From contig KE159537.1 in the NCBI GenBank assembly GCA_000403215.2, positions 41,551 to 105,550 on the forward strand: a stretch of DNA of 64,000 bases, written 5' to 3'. Position 1 is the first letter of the stretch. Each line of letters starts with the position of its first letter. This document shows positions 35,347 to 45,806 of the stretch, piece after piece. Source of the stretch: Lachnospiraceae bacterium A4. GTDB taxonomy: Bacteria; Bacillota; Clostridia; Lachnospirales; Lachnospiraceae. The notes beneath the pieces were generated by a model. It saw nothing but the letters and a program-made list of their open reading frames with translations. It was not told the DNA's origin and ran no database searches. The translations under genes were made by a program, and so were the position numbers.

Positions 35347-36027
35347 TTAATACAAAGTCTCCAATGCATTGCGGTCTATAATCTTAATCGTATACTTGTC
35401 TGTCTCAATCAACTGCTCTTGCTGCATTTTCATCAGCTCTCTGGACAGGGACGGTCTGGTGGTTCCAAGATAATCTGCCAGTTCTTCCCGGTTCATGGCA
35501 AGTTTTACCGCATCGCCATCTGCTGCCTGCTCTAACAGCCACAGGGCAATGCGCTCGCGCAGCGTTGTTCCGGACAACAAATGCAGTTTTCTGGTCATCT
35601 TAAAATTTTTTTCAGATTGTATTTCGAGCATGTTTCTGGTAATCATACGGTGATGTTCACAGGCATTGCTGCAAAAACAGTAAAAAAATTCCCATGGTAT
35701 CTGAAGCACGCGCACCTTCTCCTGCGCGATGGCATCGTACCAGTACGCTTTCGTATCCGCAAAGAGAAACATTTCCCCAAAGACATCTCCCTGCCCCACC
35801 ATAAACAGCACATCCCGCTTTCCCGACGCAAAATCCTTCGAGATCATCACTGCACCTTCCAATACCAGAAACAAATTCTGGGGCGTTTCTCCCTGACGGA
35901 AGATATACATTCCATCTTCAAAACAGCGCTCTATCGTCTTAGAACATCGAAACATCTTCTCGATCTCGTCCCTGCTGATATCCCGAAACAGATGAATGCT
36001 GCCGCAGTCCTTCACATTCTCGATCAT
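35347..36027 (-). CDS. Crp/Fnr family transcriptional regulator
   Basis: The 226-residue protein has an N-terminal cyclic-nucleotide-binding-like beta barrel (IFRQGETPQNLFLVLEGAV, VGQGDVFGEMFLF) and a C-terminal winged helix with MNREELADYLGTTRPSLSRELMKM. Cys residues occur near the N-terminus (CGS, RCSK, RCFE), but no clear Fe-S cluster pattern is evident. I chose ATG 36027 with AAAGGA upstream; a longer frame would run through the groEL terminator hairpin. The adjacent grcA operator makes it the likely regulator of that gene. Confidence 0.9.
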   Translation of the reverse strand: MIENVKDCGSIHLFRDISRDEIEKMFRCSKTIERCFEDGMYIFRQGETPQNLFLVLEGAVMISKDFASGKRDVLFMVGQGDVFGEMFLFADTKAYWYDAIAQEKVRVLQIPWEFFYCFCSNACEHHRMITRNMLEIQSEKNFKMTRKLHLLSGTTLRERIALWLLEQAADGDAVKLAMNREELADYLGTTRPSLSRELMKMQQEQLIETDKYTIKIIDRNALETLY

Positions 36028-36051
36028 AATCCTTTCACCCGCCTGTGCGCA

Positions 36052-36081
36052 AAAATGGAGAACGCTGAAACAGCGTTCTCC
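36052..36081 (-). terminator. terminator after groEL
   Basis: A perfect 11-bp stem GGAGAACGCTG/CAGCGTTCTCC with an AAA/TTT loop, starting a few bases after the groEL stop and followed by ATTTTTG on the minus strand. Confidence 0.85.
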
Positions 36082-36087
36082 CAACAA

Positions 36088-37716
<1,629 letters not shown>

Positions 37717-37760
37717 TCAAATTTCCTCCAATTCTCTTTTCAACCAATACTTTTCTGATT

Positions 37761-38045
37761 TTATTGAATAACTGCCAGAATGTCATTCTGCTTTACAATG
37801 ATAAACTCCTCGTCGTCAATCTTTACTTCTGTTCCTGAGTACTTCGAGTAAATGACATTGTCGCCTGCCTTGACCTCCATCTTGATCTCTTTGCCATCAA
37901 CGACACCGCCCGGTCCGACAGCGATCACTTCCGCCTGCTGCGGCTTTTCCTTGTTCTGCCCCGGCAGCACGATGCCTGACTTTGTGGTCTCCTCCGCGAT
38001 CAACTGCTTTAATACGACTCTGTCTCCTAATGGTACTAATTTCAT
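37761..38045 (-). CDS. groS: co-chaperonin GroES (10 kDa)
   Basis: Forms the heptameric lid of the GroEL cage. The 94-residue protein shows MKLVPLGDRVVLKQ, the mobile loop ETTKSGIVLPGQNKEKPQ and the end DIIAVIQ-like NDILAVIQ. AAGGAGG lies 8 bases before ATG 38045; a start six residues earlier would lie inside that site. Confidence 0.97.
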   Translation of the reverse strand: MKLVPLGDRVVLKQLIAEETTKSGIVLPGQNKEKPQQAEVIAVGPGGVVDGKEIKMEVKAGDNVIYSKYSGTEVKIDDEEFIIVKQNDILAVIQ

Positions 38046-38095
38046 GTTAAATGCCTCCTTCATGATTTATAAAAAAATAGAATTAACGTTTTTGA

Positions 38096-38122
38096 TTAGC
38101 ACTCTAATCTATTGAGTGCTAA
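38096..38122 (-). promoter_or_regulatory. CIRCE operator (HrcA binding site) of groES-groEL
   Basis: TTAGCACTC, nine bases, GAGTGCTAA: an exact CIRCE inverted repeat, placed in the 5' leader between the promoter and groES. HrcA repression is established for this element. Confidence 0.97.
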
Positions 38123-38130
38123 CAAATCAT

Positions 38131-38159
38131 ATAATAATTTCTCATTGAGCATTCTGCAA
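38131..38159 (-). promoter_or_regulatory. sigma-A promoter of groES-groEL
   Basis: On the minus strand TTGCAG (38159-38154), 17-bp spacer and TATTAT (38136-38131), just upstream of CIRCE. Confidence 0.65.
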
Positions 38160-38262
38160 ACGCATTTAGGTTTGTTTTTATTCTATTTTCTTCCAAATAC
38201 TCCTGTTATCTCGTTATATCTCTCATTTTCAAAACTTAGTACTCTTAATAATTATTTTAGAT

Positions 38263-39210
38263 TTAAGCCTTCCTAAGTCCTTTTTCAAGGCGTTCCTTAT
38301 ATCCCGGTGCATTTTTGATCGCAAATTTATTCTCCAACATAGCATATTCAGCATCCGAAAGAATATTCTTAAAACTTTCCTCGACATTTGTCCGCATCAC
38401 ACAGCCCACAGCAATGCTTGGCGCGAGCTTCTCATCTTCAAAATCAAGACATGCCTGCTGTATCTTGTCACAGTAAGCCTTTGCCTCCTCCTCCTCGGCA
38501 AGCGGCAGGAGTACGTTGAACACATCGCCCTCCACTCTCCCGATCACAGCGTATTGCAGTCCGGCTTCCTCCGCCTGTTTTTTCAGAATATCCGCCACAG
38601 TCACAATCAGGCGGTCGCTCTCCTCCTCGCCATAATGGTTGTCAACAAACCGCCAGTCGTTGATATTGACGCAGATCGCCGCTGTGGGAACCACCTCGCG
38701 CTCTGCCAGCTCCTTCATATGGCTGATAAAATGATTCCTGTTGAGCACGCCCGTGAGCGGATCGTTCTGCACGGCATACTGCGCCTGCGAACCATCTGTC
38801 CTGAGCTGCTGCTCCAATTCATCAATGTACTGCGCCTGCTCGCTAGCCAGATATGATTTCCTGCTGTATTCCTCCAGCGTCTCAATGTAGGCGCCCAAAA
38901 GCTTATTCACCAAGTCAGACTGCTCTGCCGCGACATGGTCATACTTGGCATAAATATGGCAGACTGTCCTTCCCTTCACACGGATTTTATTGCCGGGGTG
39001 GTTGACGACGTCTGGTTTAAAACCGCCGAAATCCCCAATGGTCAACAGTATGCTGCCATGCCTGTCTGTCATCATCGTGTCCAGTCCAAAACTTTGCCTG
39101 AGCAGGCTTAACATCTGCTCTGCCGCCTCCAAGTTTATTAAATCCTTGGGTGAATAATTTTTGCTGTTTTGTTCAATTCTCTCTGCAAATGCTATCTTTT
39201 TTCCGTTCAT
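38263..39210 (-). CDS. degenerate GGDEF-domain protein
   Basis: The 315-residue protein has an N-terminal sensor-like region (about 20-110, including GLDTMMTDRHGSILLTIGDF), a coiled-coil segment (about 115-140) and a GGDEF-type domain from NDPLTGVLNRNHFISHM (about 148). The catalytic GGDEF signature is replaced by RVEGDVFNVL, so cyclase activity is unlikely. It may bind GTP or c-di-GMP or act by contact. It is transcribed away from groES and lies near the PHP-HAD gene. Confidence 0.8.
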   Translation of the reverse strand: MNGKKIAFAERIEQNSKNYSPKDLINLEAAEQMLSLLRQSFGLDTMMTDRHGSILLTIGDFGGFKPDVVNHPGNKIRVKGRTVCHIYAKYDHVAAEQSDLVNKLLGAYIETLEEYSRKSYLASEQAQYIDELEQQLRTDGSQAQYAVQNDPLTGVLNRNHFISHMKELAEREVVPTAAICVNINDWRFVDNHYGEEESDRLIVTVADILKKQAEEAGLQYAVIGRVEGDVFNVLLPLAEEEEAKAYCDKIQQACLDFEDEKLAPSIAVGCVMRTNVEESFKNILSDAEYAMLENKFAIKNAPGYKERLEKGLRKA

Positions 39211-39282
39211 TGCTATACCTTTCCCTTCCGTTTTTCACTAATCTGGTATTTCAAGTATACCGTTTTATTCATTTGCTGTCTA

Positions 39283-40947
39283 TCATTTTAAATCAAACCT
39301 TTCGATGATTTCTGCAATTCCATCATGGTCATTGTCGTGTTCCGTGATATACGCTGCGATTTCCTTCAGCGCCGGCGTGCCATTTGCCATACAGACACCC
39401 ACAGCCGCTGCCTTCAGCATGGAAATGTCGTTCTCCTCATCGCCCGCCGCAACTGTATTTTTGATGTGGACATGCACCGCACTGCACAGATGGCGCAGCG
39501 CATTTCCCTTCCCTGCCTGCCTGTTATAAAATTCAAGATACCGCGCGCAGGAAAATTCGCAGGTAATTTCATCGGCATATTCGGATGCCTCGAACGCACT
39601 GCGGAACGCCTCGAGCCTCGGCCTGCCGTCAAGCGCGATTGCAAGCAGCTTAAACGGTGCATGTGGAAGCTCGTGCTCGAGCACAGTGCCAACTTTATAG
39701 GGAACCCTGACTGTCTGCGTGTAATAGCGGATCTCTTCATCTTCTGCACAGCTCACAACATGTGTTTCTGTATATGTCTGAATGTGAATGCCCATCCGCA
39801 GCGCCAGATCAAAAATCGCCTGTGCCGCCGGAATCGGGACTGTGTACTGCTCTACAACTGCCTGATTGGCACAGTCATAGAGCAGCGCGCCATTATATGC
39901 GGTTATATAGACGCTTCCTGCCAGATTTTCTTTTGGTAAATCCAGCATCGCCAGCACGTCCAGAATACTGTTGCAGGGCCTGCCGCTTGCAAGCGCCAGA
40001 TGATTTCCCTTTGACAGCATTTTTATGATCGCGTCTCTGGTGTTTTCTGAAATTGCTTTCTTGGAATCAAGAAGCGTTCCGTCCAAGTCTGTGAACAATA
40101 TCTTTGTATGCAGTGTTTTTTTCAAATCTACCAGTACTTCATGCGGCACACAAAGCCTGCCGTAGCCTGCGCCCAAGTCGAGTCCCGGCTTGGCAGCGCC
40201 ATGAAAATCAGAGCCGCCGCTTGGCAGCAGGTGATATTTTTTTGCCAGCTCTTTCATCTGTTTCGTCTCAGACGGCGTGTAGGTGCTGTAATAGCACTCC
40301 ATGCCCATCAGCCCTGCCTCTTTTAACCTGCGCACCAGCAGCTCAAGCTGTTCGCATCCCAGCTTGTACAGGGTAGGATGCGCAAGAACTGGAATCCCTC
40401 CGGCTTTGAGTGTCACTTCAATCACTTCCTCCGGCGTAATCTTCTCGCGGTGTACAAAATATGGCGTGTGGTCGCCCAGATACCGCTCAAACGCCTCATT
40501 CCGGCTTTTCACATACCCTTTGTCCAGCAAATACCCGGCATAGTGTGCCCTTGTGATTACCGCGTCCGGGTAAGCCTCACGGAGCGCCTCATACGTGATG
40601 TCAATGCCAGTGCCTTGCAGCCGCGCACAGAGTTTATAATTTCTGTCCACTCTGGACTGCTTGAAACGCGCTAAGTATTCCAAAAAGACGGGCGCCTTAT
40701 AATCTATAAACAGACCCACGATATGCACATCACGGTGGTTGTACTCTGTCGAGTACTCGATTCCCGGGATGATTTCAACAGGCTTTCCTTTTGCGTACGC
40801 TGTCATCTCCTCCAGCCCGTCAACAGTGTCATGGTCTGTGAGGGCGATCGCCTCAAGCCCTTTCTCTATGGCATAGTCCACCAGCTCATGCGGCGTCATC
40901 GTCCCGTCCGAGCGGCATGAATGTACATGCAGATCAACAAATCCCAT
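39283..40947 (-). CDS. fusion of PHP phosphoesterase and Cof-type HAD phosphatase
   Basis: The 554-residue protein has two enzyme domains. Residues 1-280 are a PHP domain of the YciV/RnaAM type, with DLHVHSCRSDG, LTDHDTVDG, the GIEYST strand, LAHPTLYKLG and GSDFHG metal ligands; relatives act on 3',5'-bisphosphonucleotides or RNA 5' ends. From 284 a Cof/HAD-IIB domain follows with FTDLDGTLLDSKK, LASGRPCNSIL, and AAGDEENDISML. Both sets of catalytic residues look intact. The domains are normally separate proteins. Confidence 0.88.
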   Translation of the reverse strand: MGFVDLHVHSCRSDGTMTPHELVDYAIEKGLEAIALTDHDTVDGLEEMTAYAKGKPVEIIPGIEYSTEYNHRDVHIVGLFIDYKAPVFLEYLARFKQSRVDRNYKLCARLQGTGIDITYEALREAYPDAVITRAHYAGYLLDKGYVKSRNEAFERYLGDHTPYFVHREKITPEEVIEVTLKAGGIPVLAHPTLYKLGCEQLELLVRRLKEAGLMGMECYYSTYTPSETKQMKELAKKYHLLPSGGSDFHGAAKPGLDLGAGYGRLCVPHEVLVDLKKTLHTKILFTDLDGTLLDSKKAISENTRDAIIKMLSKGNHLALASGRPCNSILDVLAMLDLPKENLAGSVYITAYNGALLYDCANQAVVEQYTVPIPAAQAIFDLALRMGIHIQTYTETHVVSCAEDEEIRYYTQTVRVPYKVGTVLEHELPHAPFKLLAIALDGRPRLEAFRSAFEASEYADEITCEFSCARYLEFYNRQAGKGNALRHLCSAVHVHIKNTVAAGDEENDISMLKAAAVGVCMANGTPALKEIAAYITEHDNDHDGIAEIIERFDLK

Positions 40948-40973
40948 CTTCTATTCTCCTTGTAATGAAAATT

Positions 40974-41000
40974 GGGCAGGAGAAAAGGTTTCTCCTGCCC
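40974..41000 (-). terminator. hairpin between the ABC-F gene and the PHP-HAD gene
   Basis: A perfect 12-bp stem GGGCAGGAGAAA/TTTCTCCTGCCC with a 3-base loop follows the ABC-F gene. The minus-strand tail AATTTTC is short, so termination may be partial. Confidence 0.65.
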
Positions 41001-41024
41001 GCTCTTCCCGTAATTTTACAAAGC

Positions 41025-42674
41025 TTACTCGTCCCCGCCAGTCTCGTCCTCTGCCTCCGCAGTGTAAACTGACGTTCTCTTTCTCGCCATCTCGTCGCTG
41101 GCAAGATACTCGTCATACGTCGTAATCTTGTCAATCAAGGTGCCGTTTGGCAGAATCTCCATGATACGGTTTGCCGTAGTCTCCACAAACTGATGGTCAT
41201 GGCAGGCAAAAATTGCCATGCCGGGAAATTTAATCAGCCCGTTATTGAGCGCCGTGATGGATTCCATGTCAAGATGGTTCGTCGGCTCATCAAGAATCAG
41301 GCAGTTTGCACCGCTGATCATCATCTTGGAGAGCAGGCAGCGCACCTTCTCACCACCGGAGAGCACCTTCACCTTCTTCACGCCATCTTCACCGGCAAAG
41401 AGCATACGACCGAGGAAGCCGCGCACATATGTGATATCATCCACCGGCGAATAGCTCATCAGCCAGTCTGCGATCGTGTAGTCATTGTTAAATTCATTGG
41501 TCGGGTCCTTGGGAAAATACGCCTGCGATGTGGTGACGCCCCACTTGTATGTCCCTTCATCTGGCTCCATCTCGCCCATGAGAATCTGAAAGAGCGTCGT
41601 CTTTGCAAGCTCGTTTCCGCCCACAAACGCAACCTTGTCCTCACGTCCCAGTATAAACGAAATATTGTCGAGCACCTTCTCGCCGTTGATTGTCTTGGAG
41701 AGCTTCTCCACCGTGAGCACCTCATTGCCGATCTCGCGGTCTGGACGGAAATCAATATAAGGATACTTGCGGCTTGACGGCTTGATGTCATCAAGCTCGA
41801 TCTTCTCGAGCGCACGCTTTCTTGACGTAGCCTGCTTTGACTTCGAGGCATTGGCAGAGAAGCGTGAGATAAACTCCTGTAACTCTTTGATTTTCTCCTC
41901 TTTTTTCTTGTTCGCTTCCTTCATCTGCTTGACAAGAAGCTGGCTTGACTCATACCAGAAATCATAGTTGCCCGCATAGAGCTGTATTTTGCCATAGTCA
42001 ATATCTGCAATCTGTGTACAGACTTTATTCAAAAAATAGCGGTCATGGGACACAACGATGACTGTGTTTTCAAAATTAATCAAAAACTCCTCCAGCCAAG
42101 CGATCGCGTCCAAATCCAGATGGTTTGTCGGCTCGTCGAGCAGCAGTATATCCGGATTGCCAAAAAGCGCCTTCGCCAGCAAAACTTTTACTTTCTCGCT
42201 GCCGTTCAAATCTTTCATCAGAGAGTAATGTATCTCTGTGTCAATGCCAAGACCATTTAATAGCTGCGCTGCATTTGATTCTGCCTCCCAGCCGTCCATC
42301 TCTGCAAACTCGCCCTCAAGCTCACTGGCGCGGATGCCATCCTCATCCGTGAAATCCTCCTTGGCATAGATGGCATCCTTCTCCTTCATAATCTCGTACA
42401 GGCGGGCATTTCCCATAATGACAACATCCATGACCGGATATTCGTCATACTTGAAATGATCCTGCTCTAATACAGAAAGACGCTGTCCCGGCGTGATTGC
42501 GATGTCGCCCTTTGTCGTCTCAAGTTTTCCTGACAAAATCTTCAAAAAAGTCGATTTGCCTGCACCGTTGGCGCCAATCAGCCCATAGCAGTTTCCCTCG
42601 GTAAACTTGATGTTTACATCCTCAAATAACGCCTTTTTTCCTACTCTATAGGTTACATTGTTTGCACTTATCAT
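41025..42674 (-). CDS. ABC-F family ATP-binding protein
   Basis: The 549-residue soluble protein has two ABC domains. Walker A of the first is GLIGANGAGKSTFLKIL, with signature LNGSEKVKVLLAKAL and LLLDEPTNHLDLDA. The second has GGNELAKTTLFQIL (its Walker A lacks the usual GxGKS form), LSGGEKVRCLLSKMM and LILDEPTNHLDMES. A charged linker lies between. ABC-F proteins act on the ribosome in translation regulation or antibiotic protection; which role applies is not clear. It resembles the YbiT-like subgroup. Confidence 0.9.
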   Translation of the reverse strand: MISANNVTYRVGKKALFEDVNIKFTEGNCYGLIGANGAGKSTFLKILSGKLETTKGDIAITPGQRLSVLEQDHFKYDEYPVMDVVIMGNARLYEIMKEKDAIYAKEDFTDEDGIRASELEGEFAEMDGWEAESNAAQLLNGLGIDTEIHYSLMKDLNGSEKVKVLLAKALFGNPDILLLDEPTNHLDLDAIAWLEEFLINFENTVIVVSHDRYFLNKVCTQIADIDYGKIQLYAGNYDFWYESSQLLVKQMKEANKKKEEKIKELQEFISRFSANASKSKQATSRKRALEKIELDDIKPSSRKYPYIDFRPDREIGNEVLTVEKLSKTINGEKVLDNISFILGREDKVAFVGGNELAKTTLFQILMGEMEPDEGTYKWGVTTSQAYFPKDPTNEFNNDYTIADWLMSYSPVDDITYVRGFLGRMLFAGEDGVKKVKVLSGGEKVRCLLSKMMISGANCLILDEPTNHLDMESITALNNGLIKFPGMAIFACHDHQFVETTANRIMEILPNGTLIDKITTYDEYLASDEMARKRTSVYTAEAEDETGGDE

Positions 42675-42684
42675 TCTCTATTCC

Positions 42685-44796
42685 TCACTTTTTAAACAGC
42701 TTTCCGAAGAAACCTTTTTTGTCCTCCATGTCACTTTCAGATGTTTCTTCCTCCTGCTGCATTTTTTCGAACTGCTTTGCACTCTCTGGATTTTGCCGAA
42801 GTGTCAGCAGTGCATCATATGCCTGCGGCATCGTATAGCCCTTCTGTTCAGCCAGTCCCTGCGCTGTAAAGCCTTCTATCGTAAGCATGCCGATCGACGG
42901 ATATGCGCCGTCCCTGACAGCGGAGGCAAATTCCAAAAAGATACTGCTGTCTGACCGGAGCCTTCTATAATAATATCCTGCCTCTGGATAGGAGAAACCG
43001 CACCCCTGTGTCAGATAGATCATAAACTCCTCGCGCACAGGCTCTGCCTTCTTCCACTGTTTTGCCACCTCGCTCATCAGCTTCGTGTCCATCATGCACA
43101 GTGTGCTCGGCCCGTCTGTGAGCGCTGCAACACGGCTGGTCTCGCAGAGCTTCTCCATAAACTGCGGATTGTCTATTCCGGCAGGCATCAGCTTCCCATC
43201 GCCCTTCCTGCTCGCCTCATAGCGGTTCGTGACAATCAGGTAGGCAATGTTGTTTCTGAGTGTAAAGTCGCCGTTCTCTTCTTTTAATGTATAAATATAC
43301 GGCCTCTCGCACAAGGCTTCTGTGAGATACAAGGTGATGCGGTTCATCAACAGCGTATAAGTTTCTACCGTTTCCTGCTCTTCCGCCTTTCTTGCCGCGT
43401 CAAACCGCACAGCCGCCTCCTGCATCATGATCATCATCTCTATGATCGAACAGCCCGCCATATAGGCAAATCCATGATCGCTGTCTTGGTCCATATGCGC
43501 GATCAGCTCCGCTTTTCTCTCATCGCTCACACTGTACTCATTCTCTTGGTCACAGAACGGTATAATCGGCATACGATACTTCTTCTCACCGTTCTCCTCG
43601 TGTACGACCTGCGACAGCTCTTCCTCTGTCAGGAACTCCTCCACCTCACGCTGGCAGCCTGCGATCTCCCTGATATACTGCATCTTACAGCCAATCGCCT
43701 TCACGGTGTCAAAGTCGAGATTTACCCCCGTCACACCCAGCTTGTCCGCCAGCGCCAGCACCGTCTCAAGAGAGTGCAGCGCATTGTTCTGCTCTAGCAC
43801 ACCGATGGGAAAAGTGCTGTCAAAGATTGGCATTGTCATTGGATTTTGCAGTACGTAATCGACCGCATCCTCATATTTTTCAAATAAATAAATTAAAACT
43901 GCGTTTTCAGAGGCCTTCATCAGCAGAGGATTGCCGCGCGAGGTTCTGTAATCGCTGTGTATGGCTGCAAGAATGATATAAATCTTATCCATCTGCGTGT
44001 AAGCGCGGATTCTGGCCTGCACCGTCTCCTCAGTGTAGACGGGAATGTCCAGATGTCCTTTTAAGTCAATCGACGCCGGATCAAACTCCAGCCAGTATGC
44101 CCTGTGCGGTTCTATGATAATTTGAAGCTTTCCTCTGACAAGCTGTGTCAACATGGCAAGTTTGTATTTGTTGACCGGCTTTTTGTCCGGATTAAAATGC
44201 ATGGCGCTGTCCAGTGTCAGAAAGACCTTCAGGGACTCATAATCAAAATCCTCTGGCCCTGCCTGCTCGCCATTGTGCTTGCGCCGCATGGTCATCAGCT
44301 CAAAGACCGGTTTTTCCCCCTCCTTGGGCTGGACTCTGATATCTGGAAGCTGTCCGATGATATAGACATTTTTCGTCCACAGATGCGCGACCGCCTCCTC
44401 TTTGCTGCTCCGCTCAATAGATACGGTGTAGAGCGCATGGTAACTGTCCGCCGCATCTTTTAGTCCCAGCAGCTCTCTCGCTGCAATGTACTTCTCATCT
44501 CCAAGTACATTTTTGGGTGCCTCGCTGTTGGTGCTAATATGCAGCACCAGCCCGGGAATAGTTTCCTCAAAGATCTGATGGACGATCTCTCCGAGCTTAT
44601 CCTCATGATATGCGTACTGGTGTTTGCTGTACTTGACAGCCATCGCGACATATGCGTCATAGTATTCTCTGTCGAAAAATACATGGATTGCCTCGTCAAA
44701 GATCTCCTCCTCATCGCGCTGCATAACCATCACATCTTTGTCAAAGCCCTCAAATAATCTTAACTGCCATACTGAAATATTTGTTTTTCTTTCCAC
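42685..44796 (-). CDS. uncharacterised 703-residue protein
   Basis: I do not recognise the family. The protein has no signal peptide or membrane segment and is mixed alpha/beta. The first half has an EVHQ-like dimer-type region (KYIAARELLGLKDAADSYHALYTVSIERSSKEE) and a PVNKYKLAML stretch; the second half is helical (IAHMDQDSDHGFAYMAGCSIIEMMIMMQEAAVRF). It ends in a disordered Glu/Ser linker and a basic amphipathic tail GFFGKLFKK that could touch a membrane. It lies 10 bp upstream of the ABC-F gene, so both may share a transcript. Confidence 0.7.
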   Translation of the reverse strand: MERKTNISVWQLRLFEGFDKDVMVMQRDEEEIFDEAIHVFFDREYYDAYVAMAVKYSKHQYAYHEDKLGEIVHQIFEETIPGLVLHISTNSEAPKNVLGDEKYIAARELLGLKDAADSYHALYTVSIERSSKEEAVAHLWTKNVYIIGQLPDIRVQPKEGEKPVFELMTMRRKHNGEQAGPEDFDYESLKVFLTLDSAMHFNPDKKPVNKYKLAMLTQLVRGKLQIIIEPHRAYWLEFDPASIDLKGHLDIPVYTEETVQARIRAYTQMDKIYIILAAIHSDYRTSRGNPLLMKASENAVLIYLFEKYEDAVDYVLQNPMTMPIFDSTFPIGVLEQNNALHSLETVLALADKLGVTGVNLDFDTVKAIGCKMQYIREIAGCQREVEEFLTEEELSQVVHEENGEKKYRMPIIPFCDQENEYSVSDERKAELIAHMDQDSDHGFAYMAGCSIIEMMIMMQEAAVRFDAARKAEEQETVETYTLLMNRITLYLTEALCERPYIYTLKEENGDFTLRNNIAYLIVTNRYEASRKGDGKLMPAGIDNPQFMEKLCETSRVAALTDGPSTLCMMDTKLMSEVAKQWKKAEPVREEFMIYLTQGCGFSYPEAGYYYRRLRSDSSIFLEFASAVRDGAYPSIGMLTIEGFTAQGLAEQKGYTMPQAYDALLTLRQNPESAKQFEKMQQEEETSESDMEDKKGFFGKLFKK

Positions 44797-44817
44797 TTTG
44801 TCTCCCTATCCCTAGCA

Positions 44818-45081
44818 CTAGCTCTCTACGATCAGGTATCTGCCATCACCGATGTCAAAAACCTCCGGTGCATCTACAATCTCTTCCTTTTCCTGTCCCT
44901 CGAGGTCAATGCCTTCCTCATCAAAGTAATTCCATACCTCATCAATCGAGTCAACGACTACCGCCATACACTCTTCAAGAAATGCCTCCGCCTCATCAAT
45001 GTTGTCCGCTACCTTCTCCGGTAATAGCTGAAGCTGGTTTTGTAAGAAACAGTTCAGTACCGCCTCATCATATTCGTGCAT
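44818..45081 (-). CDS. uncharacterised 87-residue acidic protein
   Basis: No family recognised. The protein is strongly acidic and mainly helical (DEAEAFLEECMAVVVDSIDEVWNYFDEEG), ending in the strand-like DIGDGRYLIVES. AGGAGAG lies upstream of the ATG. It is 21 bp before the 703-residue gene and may be its partner. Confidence 0.65.
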   Translation of the reverse strand: MHEYDEAVLNCFLQNQLQLLPEKVADNIDEAEAFLEECMAVVVDSIDEVWNYFDEEGIDLEGQEKEEIVDAPEVFDIGDGRYLIVES

Positions 45082-45186
45082 AGTTTTCTCTCCTTTTTAT
45101 TTTTCTATAACTATATGATATCTGATCACATCAATTAATACTGTAACAGCTTATATACTGTTTTGTAAACCCTTTTCTATAACAAT

Positions 45187-45789
45187 CTATACTAATTTTC
45201 GTGCAAATAACTCCTGCATCAGTCTTGCGACCGGAAGTCCTACGACATTATTATACTCTCCGTGAATTTCCTTGATGTAAATGGCACATTTTCCCTGTAT
45301 CGCATAGGCGCCCGCCTTATCCATCGGCTCCCCTGTCGCAACATACGCCGCAATCTGCTCTGGCGTCATCGGATACATGCAGACATCTGTCTTTTCATGA
45401 AAGGTGATGATCTGCGGCGCCTGTTTCGCTGTCCCGCCCTCAGTGACCACCAGTGTCACGCCTGTATATACTTGGTGAACAGTTCCTTGCAGTTTGGTGA
45501 GCATCGCCGTTGCCGCTTTGTAATCTTTGGGTTTTCCCATAATTTCATTTCCGAGCGCCACGACCGTGTCCGCGCCGATAATGACAGTTGTGTCATTTTT
45601 GTGGTTTTCTTTGCAGCGCTCTGCCACCTCAACTGCCTTGTTGTACGAGAGGTCTTTCACGAGCTTTGCGGGCTGCTCCTTTGTGCTCACTTCCTCTCCC
45701 TGTGCGGGCAAAATCTCAAATGCCAGCCCTGCCTGCGCTAAAAGTTCTCTCCGCCTCGGGGAAGCGGAGGCCAGTACAAATCTTGTCAT
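45187..45789 (-). CDS. maf: Maf family nucleotide pyrophosphatase
   Basis: Maf proteins hydrolyse non-standard or excess nucleoside triphosphates. The ~200-residue protein has the N-terminal FVLASASPRRRELL motif, the ADTVVALGNEIMGKP motif with catalytic Asp, and YTGVTLV. I use ATG 45789 with GGGAG ten bases upstream, as ATG 45798 is too close to it. It is the last gene of a pheA-ppx-ppk1-maf row. Confidence 0.92.
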   Translation of the reverse strand: MTRFVLASASPRRRELLAQAGLAFEILPAQGEEVSTKEQPAKLVKDLSYNKAVEVAERCKENHKNDTTVIIGADTVVALGNEIMGKPKDYKAATAMLTKLQGTVHQVYTGVTLVVTEGGTAKQAPQIITFHEKTDVCMYPMTPEQIAAYVATGEPMDKAGAYAIQGKCAIYIKEIHGEYNNVVGLPVARLMQELFARKLV

Positions 45790-45806
45790 CGCTGTCATAC
45801 TCCCTC

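Noticed and set aside
36028..36087. N-terminal extension of the Crp/Fnr protein
   Set aside because: The extra codons run through the groEL terminator hairpin, and a better ribosome site precedes ATG 36027.
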